From Phytophthora sp. 'mugwort' (Eukaryota > Oomycota > Peronosporomycetes > Peronosporales > Peronosporaceae): a DNA stretch of 32,268 bases. The notes beneath the pieces were generated by a model that was not told where the DNA came from, ran no database searches, and saw only the letters and a program-made list of their open reading frames with translations. Of this stretch, positions 7,742-16,628 are shown piece after piece; the stretch's first letter is position 1, and every line of letters starts with the position of its first letter. The DNA is taken from NCBI GenBank assembly GCA_033558025.1, contig JAUCEF010000097.1, positions 1 through 32,268 of the forward strand, given 5' to 3'. Position numbers and translations under genes: made by a program.

Positions 7742-7823
7742 AAATTAATATAAGAATGTTATAATATTAAATTTTTAAATATTTGTTATTTTAAAAATTA
7801 ATATTAAATAATTAATATAAAAC

Positions 7824-8681
7824 TTAAATAGAGTTTGATCCTGGCTCAGAATAAATGCTATCGGTATGCTTAACACATGCAAGTTGAATGTTTTTAAAAC
7901 ATAGCGAACGGGTGAGTAACACGTGAATTATCTACCTTTTAATTCAGAATAATTATTTTTATAAAAATACTGAATAAATTAATTAAAGTTTTTAACGTTA
8001 AAAGATGAGTTTGCGCAAGATTATGGTAGTTGGTAGTTTAATAGACAACCAAGCCTATTATCTTTAGCTGGTTTGAAAGAATGATCAGCCACATTGGGAC
8101 TGAGACACGGCCCAAACTTTTTTAAAGGCAGCAGTGGGGAATTTTGGACAATGAGCGGAAGCTTGATCCAGCAATACCGAGTGGGTGATGACGGCTAATT
8201 AGGTTGTAAAGCTCTTTCATTAAGGAGGAAAATGACAGTACTTAAAAAAGAAGTTCCGGCTAATACCCGTGCCAGCAGCCGCGGTAATACGGGAGGAGCG
8301 AGCATTATTCGGGATGATTAGGCGTAAAGGGTTTGTAGGTAGTTTTTTAAGTTGAAAGAAACAAATTAAAGCTCAACTTTATACATTTTTTCAAAACTGA
8401 TAAACTGGAGTATAAATAGAGGATAATGGAATTTCTATTGGAGTGATAAAATACGTTGATAATAGAAGGAAGACCTATGGCGAAGGCAATTATCTGGGTA
8501 TATACTGACACTGAGAAACGAAAGCTTGGGTAGCGAACGGGATTAGAGACCCCGGTAGTCCATGCTGTAAACGATGAGTGCTAATATTTAGAATTTTTAG
8601 ATATAACAGCTAACGCGTTAAGCACTCCGCCTGAAAAGTATAATCGCAAGATTGAAATTCAAAGGAATTGACGGGAGTCTA

Positions 8682-8713
<32 letters not shown>

Positions 8714-9332
8714 AATACGCGCAGAACCTTACCAACTCTTGCTAATTTTTATTTAAAATTTTTATATAAAAAACAGGTGTTGCATGGCTGTCGTCAGCTC
8801 GTGTTGTGAAATGTTTGGTTAAATCCTTTAACGAGCGCAACCCCTATGATTAGTTACTAATTTATTATAAATAGATAAAAGTACTCTAATGAAAAAATTA
8901 ATGATAGGTTAATGGAAGGTGGGGATGACGTCAAGTCTTCATGGCCCTTATGAGTTGGGCTACACACGTGCTACAATGATAATTACAATGAGAAGCAATA
9001 ATGATATAAGTTGGAGCAAATCTTCAAAAATTATCTTAGTTCGAATTAAGGGCTGAAACTCGCCCTTATGAAGTTGGAATCGCTAGTAATCGCAGAACAG
9101 CATGCTGCGGTGAATATGTTACTGGACTTTGTACACACCGCCCGTCACATCAGGGAAGTTGATTGTTTTTAAAATAATTTTTAATTCTTTTATAAAATTT
9201 AATAATTATTTAAATAAAATAATTTAAAATTTTTATAAAATAAATTATAATTCCTAAAAAGTGGTTAGTAACTTTGATGAAGTCGTAACAAGGTAGTCGT
9301 AGGGGAACCTGTGTCTGGAAGAGATCTTTAAG
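7824..9332 (+). rRNA. rns: Small subunit ribosomal RNA
   Basis: Mitochondrial 16S-like rRNA of about 1.5 kb. Landmarks: GAGTTTGATCCTGGCTCAG at 7831, the 530 loop GTGCCAGCAGCCGCGGTAATAC near 8270, GGATTAGAGACCCCGGTAGTCC near 8540, ACTCAAAGGAATTGACGG-like block near 8655, GGGGATGACGTCAAGTC near 8921, TTGTACACACCGCCCGTC near 9128 and AAGTCGTAACAAGGTAG near 9279. The 3' end after GGGGAACCTG is GTGTCTGG rather than the bacterial GGATCACCTCC, so a normal anti-Shine-Dalgarno sequence is absent. The terminal helix near 9170-9250 is expanded with A/T. Ends are estimated. Confidence 0.96.
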
Positions 9333-9359
9333 CATTCTTAAATTAAAATTAAAAGTCTT

Positions 9360-9431
9360 AGGAAAATAGTTTAATTGGTAAAATCATAGTCTCCAAAATT
9401 ATTGTTATGGGTTCAAGTCCCATTTTTCCTG
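9360..9431 (+). tRNA. trnW: tRNA-Trp (CCA)
   Basis: Acceptor AGGAAAA/TTTTCCT, anticodon loop CTCCAAA reading CCA, T arm ATGGG-TTCAAGT-CCCAT. The CCA anticodon reads only UGG, in agreement with exclusive use of TGG for Trp in cox1 and the other core genes. Confidence 0.93.
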
Positions 9432-10023
9432 TTTATTATAAAATATTATAAATCAAAAAAATTTTATAATATCTGAAATTAATTAAATTCAAGTTATAAA
9501 AATAAAATTTTATTTAAAATACTTTTTAATCAAAGGGAATTTAAATTTAGATTTATAATATTTTATAATAAATATAGTTTTATATGTTTAAAATAAAAAT
9601 ATTATTATAAATATTCAATTTTAAAATTACTCCATTATTCCTAAAAAAATATTCATAAACAGATTAATTAATGTTTATATTAAGAAAACATTCTCAATAT
9701 TAAATAATTTTAATTTATTAGTTAATATTATTGATTAATCGTTAAATGAATACTCTTTAAATAATTATTATTTCATTTTTATTATATTCTACATTAATAT
9801 TTATTATTGTATATAAAAACATTTTAAAAATAATATGATTATTTAATATAAATTATTTTAATTTTTAAAAAATTTTATATTCTTTAAGAAAAAAAAAAAA
9901 TAATTCAATTATTTTTACAATATAAATAATAAAATTTATATTTTTTCTTGAATATTAATATTCAAAAACTCTTAATTTTGTATATATTAAAAATTAAATA
10001 AAATAATAAATTTCAAGTATATT
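9432..10023. other. Long AT-rich spacer between trnW and cox2
   Basis: 592 bases without a convincing gene. Just after trnW an inverted repeat (9443-9452 with 9463-9472, ATATTATAAA/TTTATAATAT) could be a processing hairpin. A hydrophobic open stretch near 9758-9835 (encoding about 25 residues ending at a TGA) lacks a start and has a TAA four codons after the only nearby ATG (9746), so I treat it as chance or debris. The TATTCTTTAAGA motif lies at 9878-9889, followed by a long A run, 134 bases before cox2. Confidence 0.6.
9878..9889 (+). promoter_or_regulatory. TATTCTTTAAGA motif (exact), upstream of cox2
   Basis: Exact copy of a 12-base motif that also occurs upstream of nad5 (16484-16495, minus strand) and atp9 (27112-27123). 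Here it precedes cox2 by 134 bases and is followed by a run of A. Proposed promoter of the cox2-tatA-cox1 unit; it could instead be an RNA-processing site. Confidence 0.5.
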
Positions 10024-10800
10024 ATGACAATAATAAATTATATAAATAATCAATTCACTTTTTTAGATATGGCTGAACCTTGGCAATTAGGTTTTCAAGA
10101 TCCAGCAACACCTGTTATGGAAGGTATTATTAATTTTCATCATGATTTAATGTTTTTTTTAATTATGATTACTGTATTTGTTTGTTGGATGTTATTTAGA
10201 GTTATTACTCTTTTTGATGAAAAAAAAAATAAAATTCCAGCAACAATTGTACATGGTGCTACTATTGAAATTATTTGGACTTCTATTCCAGCCTTAATTT
10301 TATTAACGGTAGCTATTCCATCTTTTGCTTTATTATATTCAATGGATGAAGTAATTGATCCTATTATTACTTTAAAAGTAATTGGTAGTCAATGGTATTG
10401 GAGTTATGAATATTCAGATAATTTAGAATTTTCTGATGAACCTTTAATTTTTGATAGTTATATGATTCAAGAAGATGATTTAGCAATAGGTCAATTTAGA
10501 ATTTTAGAAGTTGATAATCGTGTGGTTGTTCCAACTAATAGTCATATTCGAGTATTAATTACTGCTTCAGATGTTTTACATTCATGGGCAATACCTTCAT
10601 TAGGTATAAAATTAGATGCTTGTCCTGGTCGTTTAAATCAAACATCAATGTTTATTAAACGTGAAGGTGTTTTTTATGGACAATGTAGTGAAATTTGTGG
10701 AGTAAATCATGGATTTATGCCTATTGTTGTAGAAGCTGTTTCATTAGAAGATTATTTAATTTGGTTAAAAAATAAAATCAATTTTGATTTTAATATATAA
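10024..10800 (+). CDS. cox2: Cytochrome c oxidase subunit 2
   Basis: Subunit II of complex IV, which accepts electrons from cytochrome c through its CuA centre in the intermembrane space; 258 residues. Two membrane spans lie at about 42-62 and 85-105. The conserved aromatic stretch QWYWSYEY is at about 123-130. CuA ligands are visible: His in HSWAIPS at about 186 and the [15 protein letters not shown] loop at about 219-233, holding two Cys, Glu, His and Met. The ATG at 10024 gives an N-terminus (through [20 protein letters not shown]) normal for protist cox2. The gene is complete and not split. Confidence 0.97.
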   Translation: MTIINYINNQFTFLDMAEPWQLGFQDPATPVMEGIINFHHDLMFFLIMITVFVCWMLFRVITLFDEKKNKIPATIVHGATIEIIWTSIPALILLTVAIPSFALLYSMDEVIDPIITLKVIGSQWYWSYEYSDNLEFSDEPLIFDSYMIQEDDLAIGQFRILEVDNRVVVPTNSHIRVLITASDVLHSWAIPSLGIKLDACPGRLNQTSMFIKREGVFYGQCSEICGVNHGFMPIVVEAVSLEDYLIWLKNKINFDFNI

Positions 10801-10813
10801 TTAAAAAATTTTT

Positions 10814-10912
10814 ATGGTATTTAAAATCATTGGTATAATTTTTTTAATATTATTACTATTTACTGATATTAAAAAATTAATTAATAAAATCAAACAATTT
10901 TTCAATAAATAA
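10814..10912 (+). CDS. tatA: Tiny TatA-like protein
   Basis: A 32-residue reading frame between cox2 and cox1, starting with ATG at 10814 and ending with TAA at 10912. The product begins MVFKIIGIIFLILLLF, a single membrane span, followed directly by DIKKLINKIKQFF, a short basic amphipathic helix. This is the TatA plan (membrane span, hinge, amphipathic helix with KKL and a FKK-like end). TatA forms the pore of the twin-arginine translocase, and several stramenopile mitochondria encode tatA and tatC. Against the call: the usual FG hinge is FTD here, and the protein is shorter than most TatA proteins. No tatC is seen in the window. Confidence 0.5.
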   Translation: MVFKIIGIIFLILLLFTDIKKLINKIKQFFNK

Positions 10913-11022
10913 AAATAATTTATTTTTTTGATAATAAAAAATTAAAAAAACCAACGCTTTTTTTGATTTAAAAATAAAATATATAATTTTGCATTTAAAA
11001 TAAAATTTAAAAATATAAATAA

Positions 11023-12501
<1,479 letters not shown>

Positions 12502-12512
12502 AAAAAATTTTT

Positions 12513-12552
12513 ATAATTATTAATAATTAAATTAATCTTTATTAATAATTAT
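12513..12552 (+). terminator. Inverted repeat after cox1
   Basis: Perfect 14-bp arms ATAATTATTAATAA (12513-12526) and its complement (12539-12552) with a 12-base loop, starting 11 bases after the cox1 stop. Outer T/A runs can extend the stem past a small bulge. Likely a 3' end hairpin of the cox1 mRNA. Confidence 0.5.
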
Positions 12553-12577
12553 ATTAAAAATTTTTAATTTAATTAAT

Positions 12578-12590
12578 ACCGTTTTACGGT
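12578..12590. repeat. Small GC-containing hairpin ACCGT-TTT-ACGGT
   Basis: A 5-bp perfect stem with a three-base loop, notable for its C/G content in an otherwise A/T spacer between cox1 and the unknown ORF at 12744. Confidence 0.5.
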
Positions 12591-12615
12591 GTTTTATAAA
12601 AATTTAAAATTTTTA

Positions 12616-12627
12616 TATTATTTAAGA
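12616..12627 (+). promoter_or_regulatory. TATTCTTTAAGA-like motif (11/12) upstream of the unknown ORF
   Basis: TATTATTTAAGA, one difference from the exact motif, followed by an A run as at cox2. It lies 116 bases before the ATG of the unknown ORF at 12744 and suggests that this ORF has its own transcription start. Confidence 0.4.
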
Positions 12628-12743
12628 GAAAAAAATATTAGTAAAATTTAAATAAAAAAAAATATTAAATCTCAAAAATTAAATCAAATAAAAATTTAAT
12701 TAATAACAAATTAATTATTAATAAAATAATTTAAATTATAATT

Positions 12744-13157
12744 ATGGATATCGAAAATATTTTAATAGACTTAAACAATGACAACAATAATATTGAAAAA
12801 CACGAATCACAAGAACAAACATCAAATTATATAAAATATATAATATTTATAATAGGTGCCTTTTTTATTTTAGGTTTAACTATTTTTTTAATTTATTTCA
12901 ATAGCGATTTTCCAATAGTTTCTGCATTACAGGATTTAAGGAATATCGTCGATGATGAAACTTTCAATCAAATAAAACAAGTTGTTTTAAAAATGTTACG
13001 TGAACCTGAAAAAAGGGCGGCTGGATTAAATTTATTAGAATTATTAAAACTAACTATTCATCCAAGACATTTATTAAAAGATAATCCACAAGAATTTGAA
13101 AAAATGATGACTCATTTAATTAAAATTTTAATTTCTATTTTTAAAGAAGATGGCTAA
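12744..13157 (+). CDS. Unknown single-span membrane ORF after cox1
   Basis: I do not recognise this protein of 137 residues. The first 25 or so residues are polar and Asn/Asp-rich. A membrane span follows at about 30-51 (YIIFIIGAFFILGLTIFLIYF region). The remainder is soluble, mostly helical in character, and mixed charged: FPIVSALQDLRNIVDDE, an IKQVVLKMLREPEKRA stretch, LNLLELLKLTIHPRHLL, and a final amphipathic MTHLIKILISIFKEDG. Codon and residue use (Glu, Asp, Arg, Ala) is less A/T-driven than in the core genes, as in the other unknown ORF at 6694. It has its own upstream motif and a strong 3' hairpin, so it looks like an expressed, selected gene. It might be a divergent Complex V or membrane-anchored subunit, or of plasmid origin; there is no motif to decide. 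Confidence 0.7.
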   Translation: MDIENILIDLNNDNNNIEKHESQEQTSNYIKYIIFIIGAFFILGLTIFLIYFNSDFPIVSALQDLRNIVDDETFNQIKQVVLKMLREPEKRAAGLNLLELLKLTIHPRHLLKDNPQEFEKMMTHLIKILISIFKEDG

Positions 13158-13159
13158 AA

Positions 13160-13187
13160 AAACCTATTTAATTTGTTAAATAGGTTT
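13160..13187 (+). terminator. Perfect 12-bp hairpin after the unknown ORF
   Basis: AAACCTATTTAA / TTAAATAGGTTT with a TTTG loop, beginning two bases after the stop at 13157. It contains two G:C pairs, which makes it one of the more stable hairpins in the window. It marks the end of the first plus-strand block, before genes on the minus strand. Confidence 0.6.
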
Positions 13188-13568
13188 CTAGATATACAAT
13201 ATATACATTATGTAAATTTTTACCAATTAAAAACTAATTATGTGATTTTAAATTATAACTATGTTGATATTAATTTAATTTTAGTTATTGAGTATTTAAT
13301 AAAAATTAATCTATTTAAATATTTATGTCATCAATAACTTATGTTAAACCATCTTGATTAAAAGTTATAGAATTAGCAATAATAATATTCTGTATTTATA
13401 TTAAATTTGTAAGTGAACGCATTCTTCTTATATTTTTTAGAATATTTATTGAAAAAAATTGATTTTTTTAATTTATTATTTCTTAAAAAATTTAAATTTT
13501 ATTATTTATATTATAAAAATAATTGAATTATTTTTTTTTTAAGAATGAAATTTTTAAATAAAACTAAT
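13188..13568. other. Spacer between convergent gene blocks
   Basis: 381 bases between the last plus-strand ORF and trnR(UCU) on the minus strand. It holds no convincing gene. A frame from the ATG at 13325 to a TAA at 13469-13471 would encode 48 residues (MSSITYVKPS, then KVIELAIIIFCIYIKFVSERIL and so on) but is interrupted by TGA at 13355 and at 13460. It may be a decayed small membrane protein gene. Confidence 0.5.
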
Positions 13569-13641
13569 TACAATCTCTTGGATTTGAACCAAGATTTTAA
13601 AGCTTAGAAGGCTAATACTCTACCAATTAAGTTAAGATTGT
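13569..13641 (-). tRNA. trnR: tRNA-Arg (UCU)
   Basis: On the minus strand, acceptor ACAATCT/AGATTGT, anticodon loop CTTCTAA reading UCU, T arm CTTGG-TTCAAAT-CCAAG. It lies 17 bases after the nad6 stop and probably serves as the 3' processing point of that transcript. Confidence 0.92.
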
Positions 13642-13658
13642 TTTAGTTTTATTAAGAA

Positions 13659-14369
13659 TTAAACAGTTTTATCTGAATATACATTAAAAATAGCTTTTAA
13701 TGCATCTCGTGAAAGTTGTTTATAAATATTTTGTTTTAAAAATTTTTTTTTTTCCTTTTTAGTTAAAGTAACCGCTCCTATTAAAGCTATTAATAATATA
13801 ATACCTGCAACTAAAAAAAAAAAAGCATAATAACTATATAAAATTTGTCCAATTGTTTCAATATTTGTAATAGTATCTAATTGATAGATAAAATTTTTTA
13901 AAAAGGGTTTGACATCAACAAATATTTCAAAAGTACCTTTCATACTATCGTGAAAAAAAAATAAAGTATTTACTTTTTGAGTAAAAAAAGAATTATTTAT
14001 TAAATGGTAATATGATGTAAAAACTTTACTAAACATAACAAACGTTTCTAAAAAAAAAATAAAACTAATTAAAAAAATAATTGGTAAATAACCAAAATTA
14101 TTTTTTATTTTATTTTTATCAATTAAAACATTAACATCTAGCATCATAATAACAAATAAAAATAATACAGTAATAGCTCCTACATAAATAATAATTAACA
14201 TTATTGATAAAAATTCAATTTCAGAAATTAATAATAATCCAGTTGAATTAGTAAAAACTAATATTAAAAAAAATGCAGAATATATTGTATTTGTAGAATA
14301 TATTACAAATATAGCTGAAGTTAAAGCTATAGTTGAAAAAGTATAAAAGAAAATTGTTTCGAAATCCAT
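13659..14369 (-). CDS. nad6: NADH dehydrogenase subunit 6
   Basis: Membrane subunit of complex I, 236 residues, on the minus strand. The N-terminal half has the family features: a span near 1-25, then NTIYSAFFLILVFTNSTGLLLI, the EIEFLSIMLIIIYVGAITVLFLFVIMMLDV block at about 50-80, and a last span near 185-202 followed by IGAVTLTKKEKK. The start is the ATG at 14369. A 10/12 copy of the TATTCTTTAAGA motif lies 32 bases upstream. Confidence 0.94.
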   Translation of the reverse strand: MDFETIFFYTFSTIALTSAIFVIYSTNTIYSAFFLILVFTNSTGLLLISEIEFLSIMLIIIYVGAITVLFLFVIMMLDVNVLIDKNKIKNNFGYLPIIFLISFIFFLETFVMFSKVFTSYYHLINNSFFTQKVNTLFFFHDSMKGTFEIFVDVKPFLKNFIYQLDTITNIETIGQILYSYYAFFFLVAGIILLIALIGAVTLTKKEKKKFLKQNIYKQLSRDALKAIFNVYSDKTV

Positions 14370-14401
14370 AATGTATTTAAATTATATAAATTTATAATTA
14401 T

Positions 14402-14413
14402 ATCTTAAAAGAT
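14402..14413 (-). promoter_or_regulatory. TATTCTTTAAGA-like motif (10/12) upstream of nad6
   Basis: Read on the minus strand it is TATCTTTTAAGA, 32 bases before the nad6 start codon and just past the nad5 3' hairpin. The match is weak alone (the same 12 bases occur inside rps10) and is listed because of its position. Confidence 0.3.
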
Positions 14414-14418
14414 ACATA

Positions 14419-14467
14419 TTTTATTATTTTTATTTAATTAATAAAAAAATAAATAAAAATAATAAAA
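14419..14467 (-). terminator. 18-bp perfect hairpin spanning the nad5 stop
   Basis: Arms 14419-14436 and 14450-14467 are perfect complements (TTTTATTATTTTTATTTA and its complement) with a 13-base loop. The structure covers the last codons and stop of nad5. All pairs are A:T and the sequence is of low complexity, so some of the match may be compositional. Confidence 0.5.
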
Positions 14468-16424
14468 TAGTAATAATATTAAAAAAATAAATAATAGAAA
14501 AAAAAATAATATTTATTAAACAAATAATGCTAATTAACATTAATAATGAATAGTGATAAATATAACCTGTTTGTAATAAAATTATTTTTTGACTTAAGAA
14601 AGAAAAAACGGTTATTAAACCAAAAGGACCACACATTTCAATTAAACCTTTATCAATCATTTTATATGTTACATTATAACCAACTTTTAATATATATTGA
14701 TTAATAAATTCATAATAAATTTTATCAAAATACCATTTTCTATTTAAAAAATTATAAAAATAAAGACCATATTTTGAAATTTTTAAGTTATATAAAAATC
14801 TAAATTTAAAAAAATATAAATAAAAGGCACAAAATAAGCCACAAAAACTTAAAATAACAGGTAATAATTTAAAAAATGTTGGTAAAAATTCAGCATCAAT
14901 CATTTGATTATTAAATGGATTTATATAAATTGAGTTATTCCAAAAATTTGAACCTAACCCAACAAACATATCTTTAGAAATATAACCTATAAAAATACTA
15001 CCAAATGCTAAAACTCCTAAAGGAATACCCATTTCTAATGGAACATCATGTGCATTTTTAATAACATTTTTATAGGCATTAGTTTCACTTAAAAAAGCAA
15101 AAAATAATAAACGTGTTGAATAGAATGCCGTAAAAAATGCACCAATAGTACCCAACCAATAAGCAAAATGACCTGTTTCACTAAAACTTGAAAATGCAAC
15201 TTCTAATATTAAATCTTTAGAATAAAAACCAGTTAAAAAAGGAAAACCCATTAAAGATAATGAACCTATTAAAAACATTATATAAGTAAAAGGTAAAATT
15301 CTTCTTAAACCACCCATTTTTCTTATATCTTGTTCATCACCCATAGCATGAATTACAGCACCGGAACATAAAAATAATAATGCTTTAAAATATGCATGAT
15401 TTGATAAATGAAAAATAGCTAAAGGATAATTTGATAATCCACAAGCAAAAAACATATAACCTAATTGACTACAAGTAGAATAGGCAACTATTTTTTTAAA
15501 ATCATTTTGTACTAGACCAATTGTACTTGAGAAAAAGGCTGTAGAAGCTCCAATAATTGTAATAACTTTTAAAGAAAACATTGAATATTCAAACATTGGT
15601 GAACAACGTGCAATTAAATAAACACCAGCAGTTACCATAGTCGCTGCATGGATTAATGCCGAAACCGGCGTAGGTCCTTCCATAGCATCGGGTAACCATA
15701 AATGTAAAAAAATTTGAGCAGATTTACCCATAGCACCTATAAAAATTAAAATACACGCAACATCAATAATACTTAAAATATAATTAAAAAAAATAAATTT
15801 AAAATCTTTAACAATAGAAATTGCTGCAAATGTACTAAAATATTCAATAGTTCTAATATTATAAAAAACAGTTAATACACCTAATAATAAGATTAAATCA
15901 CTAATTCGATTAACTAACATAGCTTTTATAGCTGCTTTATTCGCTTGTAAACGTGTAAACCAAAAATTAATTAATAAATATGAACAAAAACCAACACCTT
16001 CCCATCCAACAAACATTTGCATAAAATTATCACCTGTAACTAATATAATCATAAAAAAAGTAAATAGTGATAAATATGACATAAATCTAGATAAATGTGG
16101 ATCATGATCCATATATTTAGAAGAATATAAATGAACTAAAGTTGAAATACTTGTTACAACAATTAACATTATCATAGTTAAACTATCAAATAAAAAACAC
16201 CAATTACAATTAAATAAACCACTATTAATCCAATTTGAAATATAAATAATATACTCATATTCATTTGTAATTGAATTATATATAATAATAAATGAAAAAA
16301 GACAACTTAAAAAAGTTGTTAATGTGGTTATAAATACAGAACCTTTACGGCCAATATAAAAACCAAATAATCCAGAAGCTACTGAACCTAAAAAAGGTAA
16401 AAAAATTAAAGTTAATAATAACAT
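14430..16424 (-). CDS. nad5: NADH dehydrogenase subunit 5
   Basis: Large proton-pumping membrane subunit of complex I, 664 residues, minus strand. The antiporter-like core is intact: DSLTMIMLIVVTSISTLVHLYS near 83-104, MFVGWEGVGFCSYLLINFWF near 135-155, KSAQIFLHLWLPDAMEGPTP and VSALIHAATMVTAGVYLIAR near 233-271 (with the conserved Lys and His of the proton channel), then HLSNHAYFKALLFLCSGAVIHA near 340. The C-terminal region with the long lateral helix is present (DKIYYEFIN onward). The ATG at 16424 gives MLLLTLIFLPFLGSV, a normal start. A TATTCTTTAAGA motif lies 59 bases upstream. Confidence 0.96.
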   Translation of the reverse strand: MLLLTLIFLPFLGSVASGLFGFYIGRKGSVFITTLTTFLSCLFSFIIIYNSITNEYEYIIYISNWINSGLFNCNWCFLFDSLTMIMLIVVTSISTLVHLYSSKYMDHDPHLSRFMSYLSLFTFFMIILVTGDNFMQMFVGWEGVGFCSYLLINFWFTRLQANKAAIKAMLVNRISDLILLLGVLTVFYNIRTIEYFSTFAAISIVKDFKFIFFNYILSIIDVACILIFIGAMGKSAQIFLHLWLPDAMEGPTPVSALIHAATMVTAGVYLIARCSPMFEYSMFSLKVITIIGASTAFFSSTIGLVQNDFKKIVAYSTCSQLGYMFFACGLSNYPLAIFHLSNHAYFKALLFLCSGAVIHAMGDEQDIRKMGGLRRILPFTYIMFLIGSLSLMGFPFLTGFYSKDLILEVAFSSFSETGHFAYWLGTIGAFFTAFYSTRLLFFAFLSETNAYKNVIKNAHDVPLEMGIPLGVLAFGSIFIGYISKDMFVGLGSNFWNNSIYINPFNNQMIDAEFLPTFFKLLPVILSFCGLFCAFYLYFFKFRFLYNLKISKYGLYFYNFLNRKWYFDKIYYEFINQYILKVGYNVTYKMIDKGLIEMCGPFGLITVFSFLSQKIILLQTGYIYHYSLLMLISIICLINIIFFSIIYFFNIITILLFLFIFLLIK

Positions 16425-16483
16425 AATAGAATAAAATAAATTTAAATTATTTAAAAATATAATAATAATTTTAAAATAATTCT

Positions 16484-16495
16484 TCTTAAAGAATA
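16484..16495 (-). promoter_or_regulatory. TATTCTTTAAGA motif (exact), upstream of nad5
   Basis: An exact copy on the minus strand, 59 bases before the nad5 ATG and so in the direction of nad5 transcription. The fact that the motif changes strand with the gene supports a transcription-related role. Confidence 0.5.
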
Positions 16496-16533
16496 AATAT
16501 TTTTTAAAAAATTAATATTAGAATAATATTTAA

Positions 16534-16559
16534 AATTATTTTCTATATAGAAAATAATT
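16534..16559. repeat. 26-base perfect palindrome
   Basis: AATTATTTTCTAT followed by its exact reverse complement, centred at 16546/16547, in the atp1-nad5 spacer. It contains one C and one G per strand. It could form a hairpin or cruciform, or bind a dimeric protein. Confidence 0.8.
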
Positions 16560-16594
16560 AATTTTTATCTGTTATGTTTTATTTACAAAATATT

Positions 16595-16627
16595 ATAATT
16601 ATTTTTTATTAATAAAAAAATAATTAT
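16595..16627 (-). terminator. Hairpin just after the atp1 stop
   Basis: Arms 16595-16610 and 16611-16627 (ATAATTATTTTTTATT and near-complement, one bulged base), starting two bases after the atp1 stop on the minus strand. Confidence 0.45.
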
Positions 16628-16628
16628 A

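Larger units (their letters stand above)
7459..7823 (+). promoter_or_regulatory. Control-like spacer upstream of rns
   Basis: A 365-bp gene-free stretch between trnY and rns. In order it holds: two GGATAAA-type copies near 7480-7505; a stem-loop with arms 7505-7523 and 7537-7555 (AAAAGATAAAATATCTTT against AAAGATATTTATCTTTT, one bulge); a run of seven G at 7582-7588, the strongest G run seen in this AT-rich sequence; a near-copy of the TATTCTTTAAGA motif at 7677-7688; and a 10-bp tandem repeat at 7684-7741. The combination of hairpin, G run, motif and iterated repeat suggests a promoter and possibly a replication start, but this is inference. Confidence 0.5.
16425..16628. other. Spacer between atp1 and nad5
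   Basis: 204 bases without a gene. On the minus strand, in order of transcription, it contains the hairpin after atp1 (16595-16627), a 26-base perfect palindrome (16534-16559) and the TATTCTTTAAGA motif (16484-16495), and then runs to the nad5 start. This reads as an end-of-transcript signal followed by a new start. Confidence 0.6.

Noticed and set aside
9746..9835. Hydrophobic frame in the trnW-cox2 spacer as atp8 or tatA
   Set aside because: TAA four codons after the ATG, TGA at the end, and no family motif.
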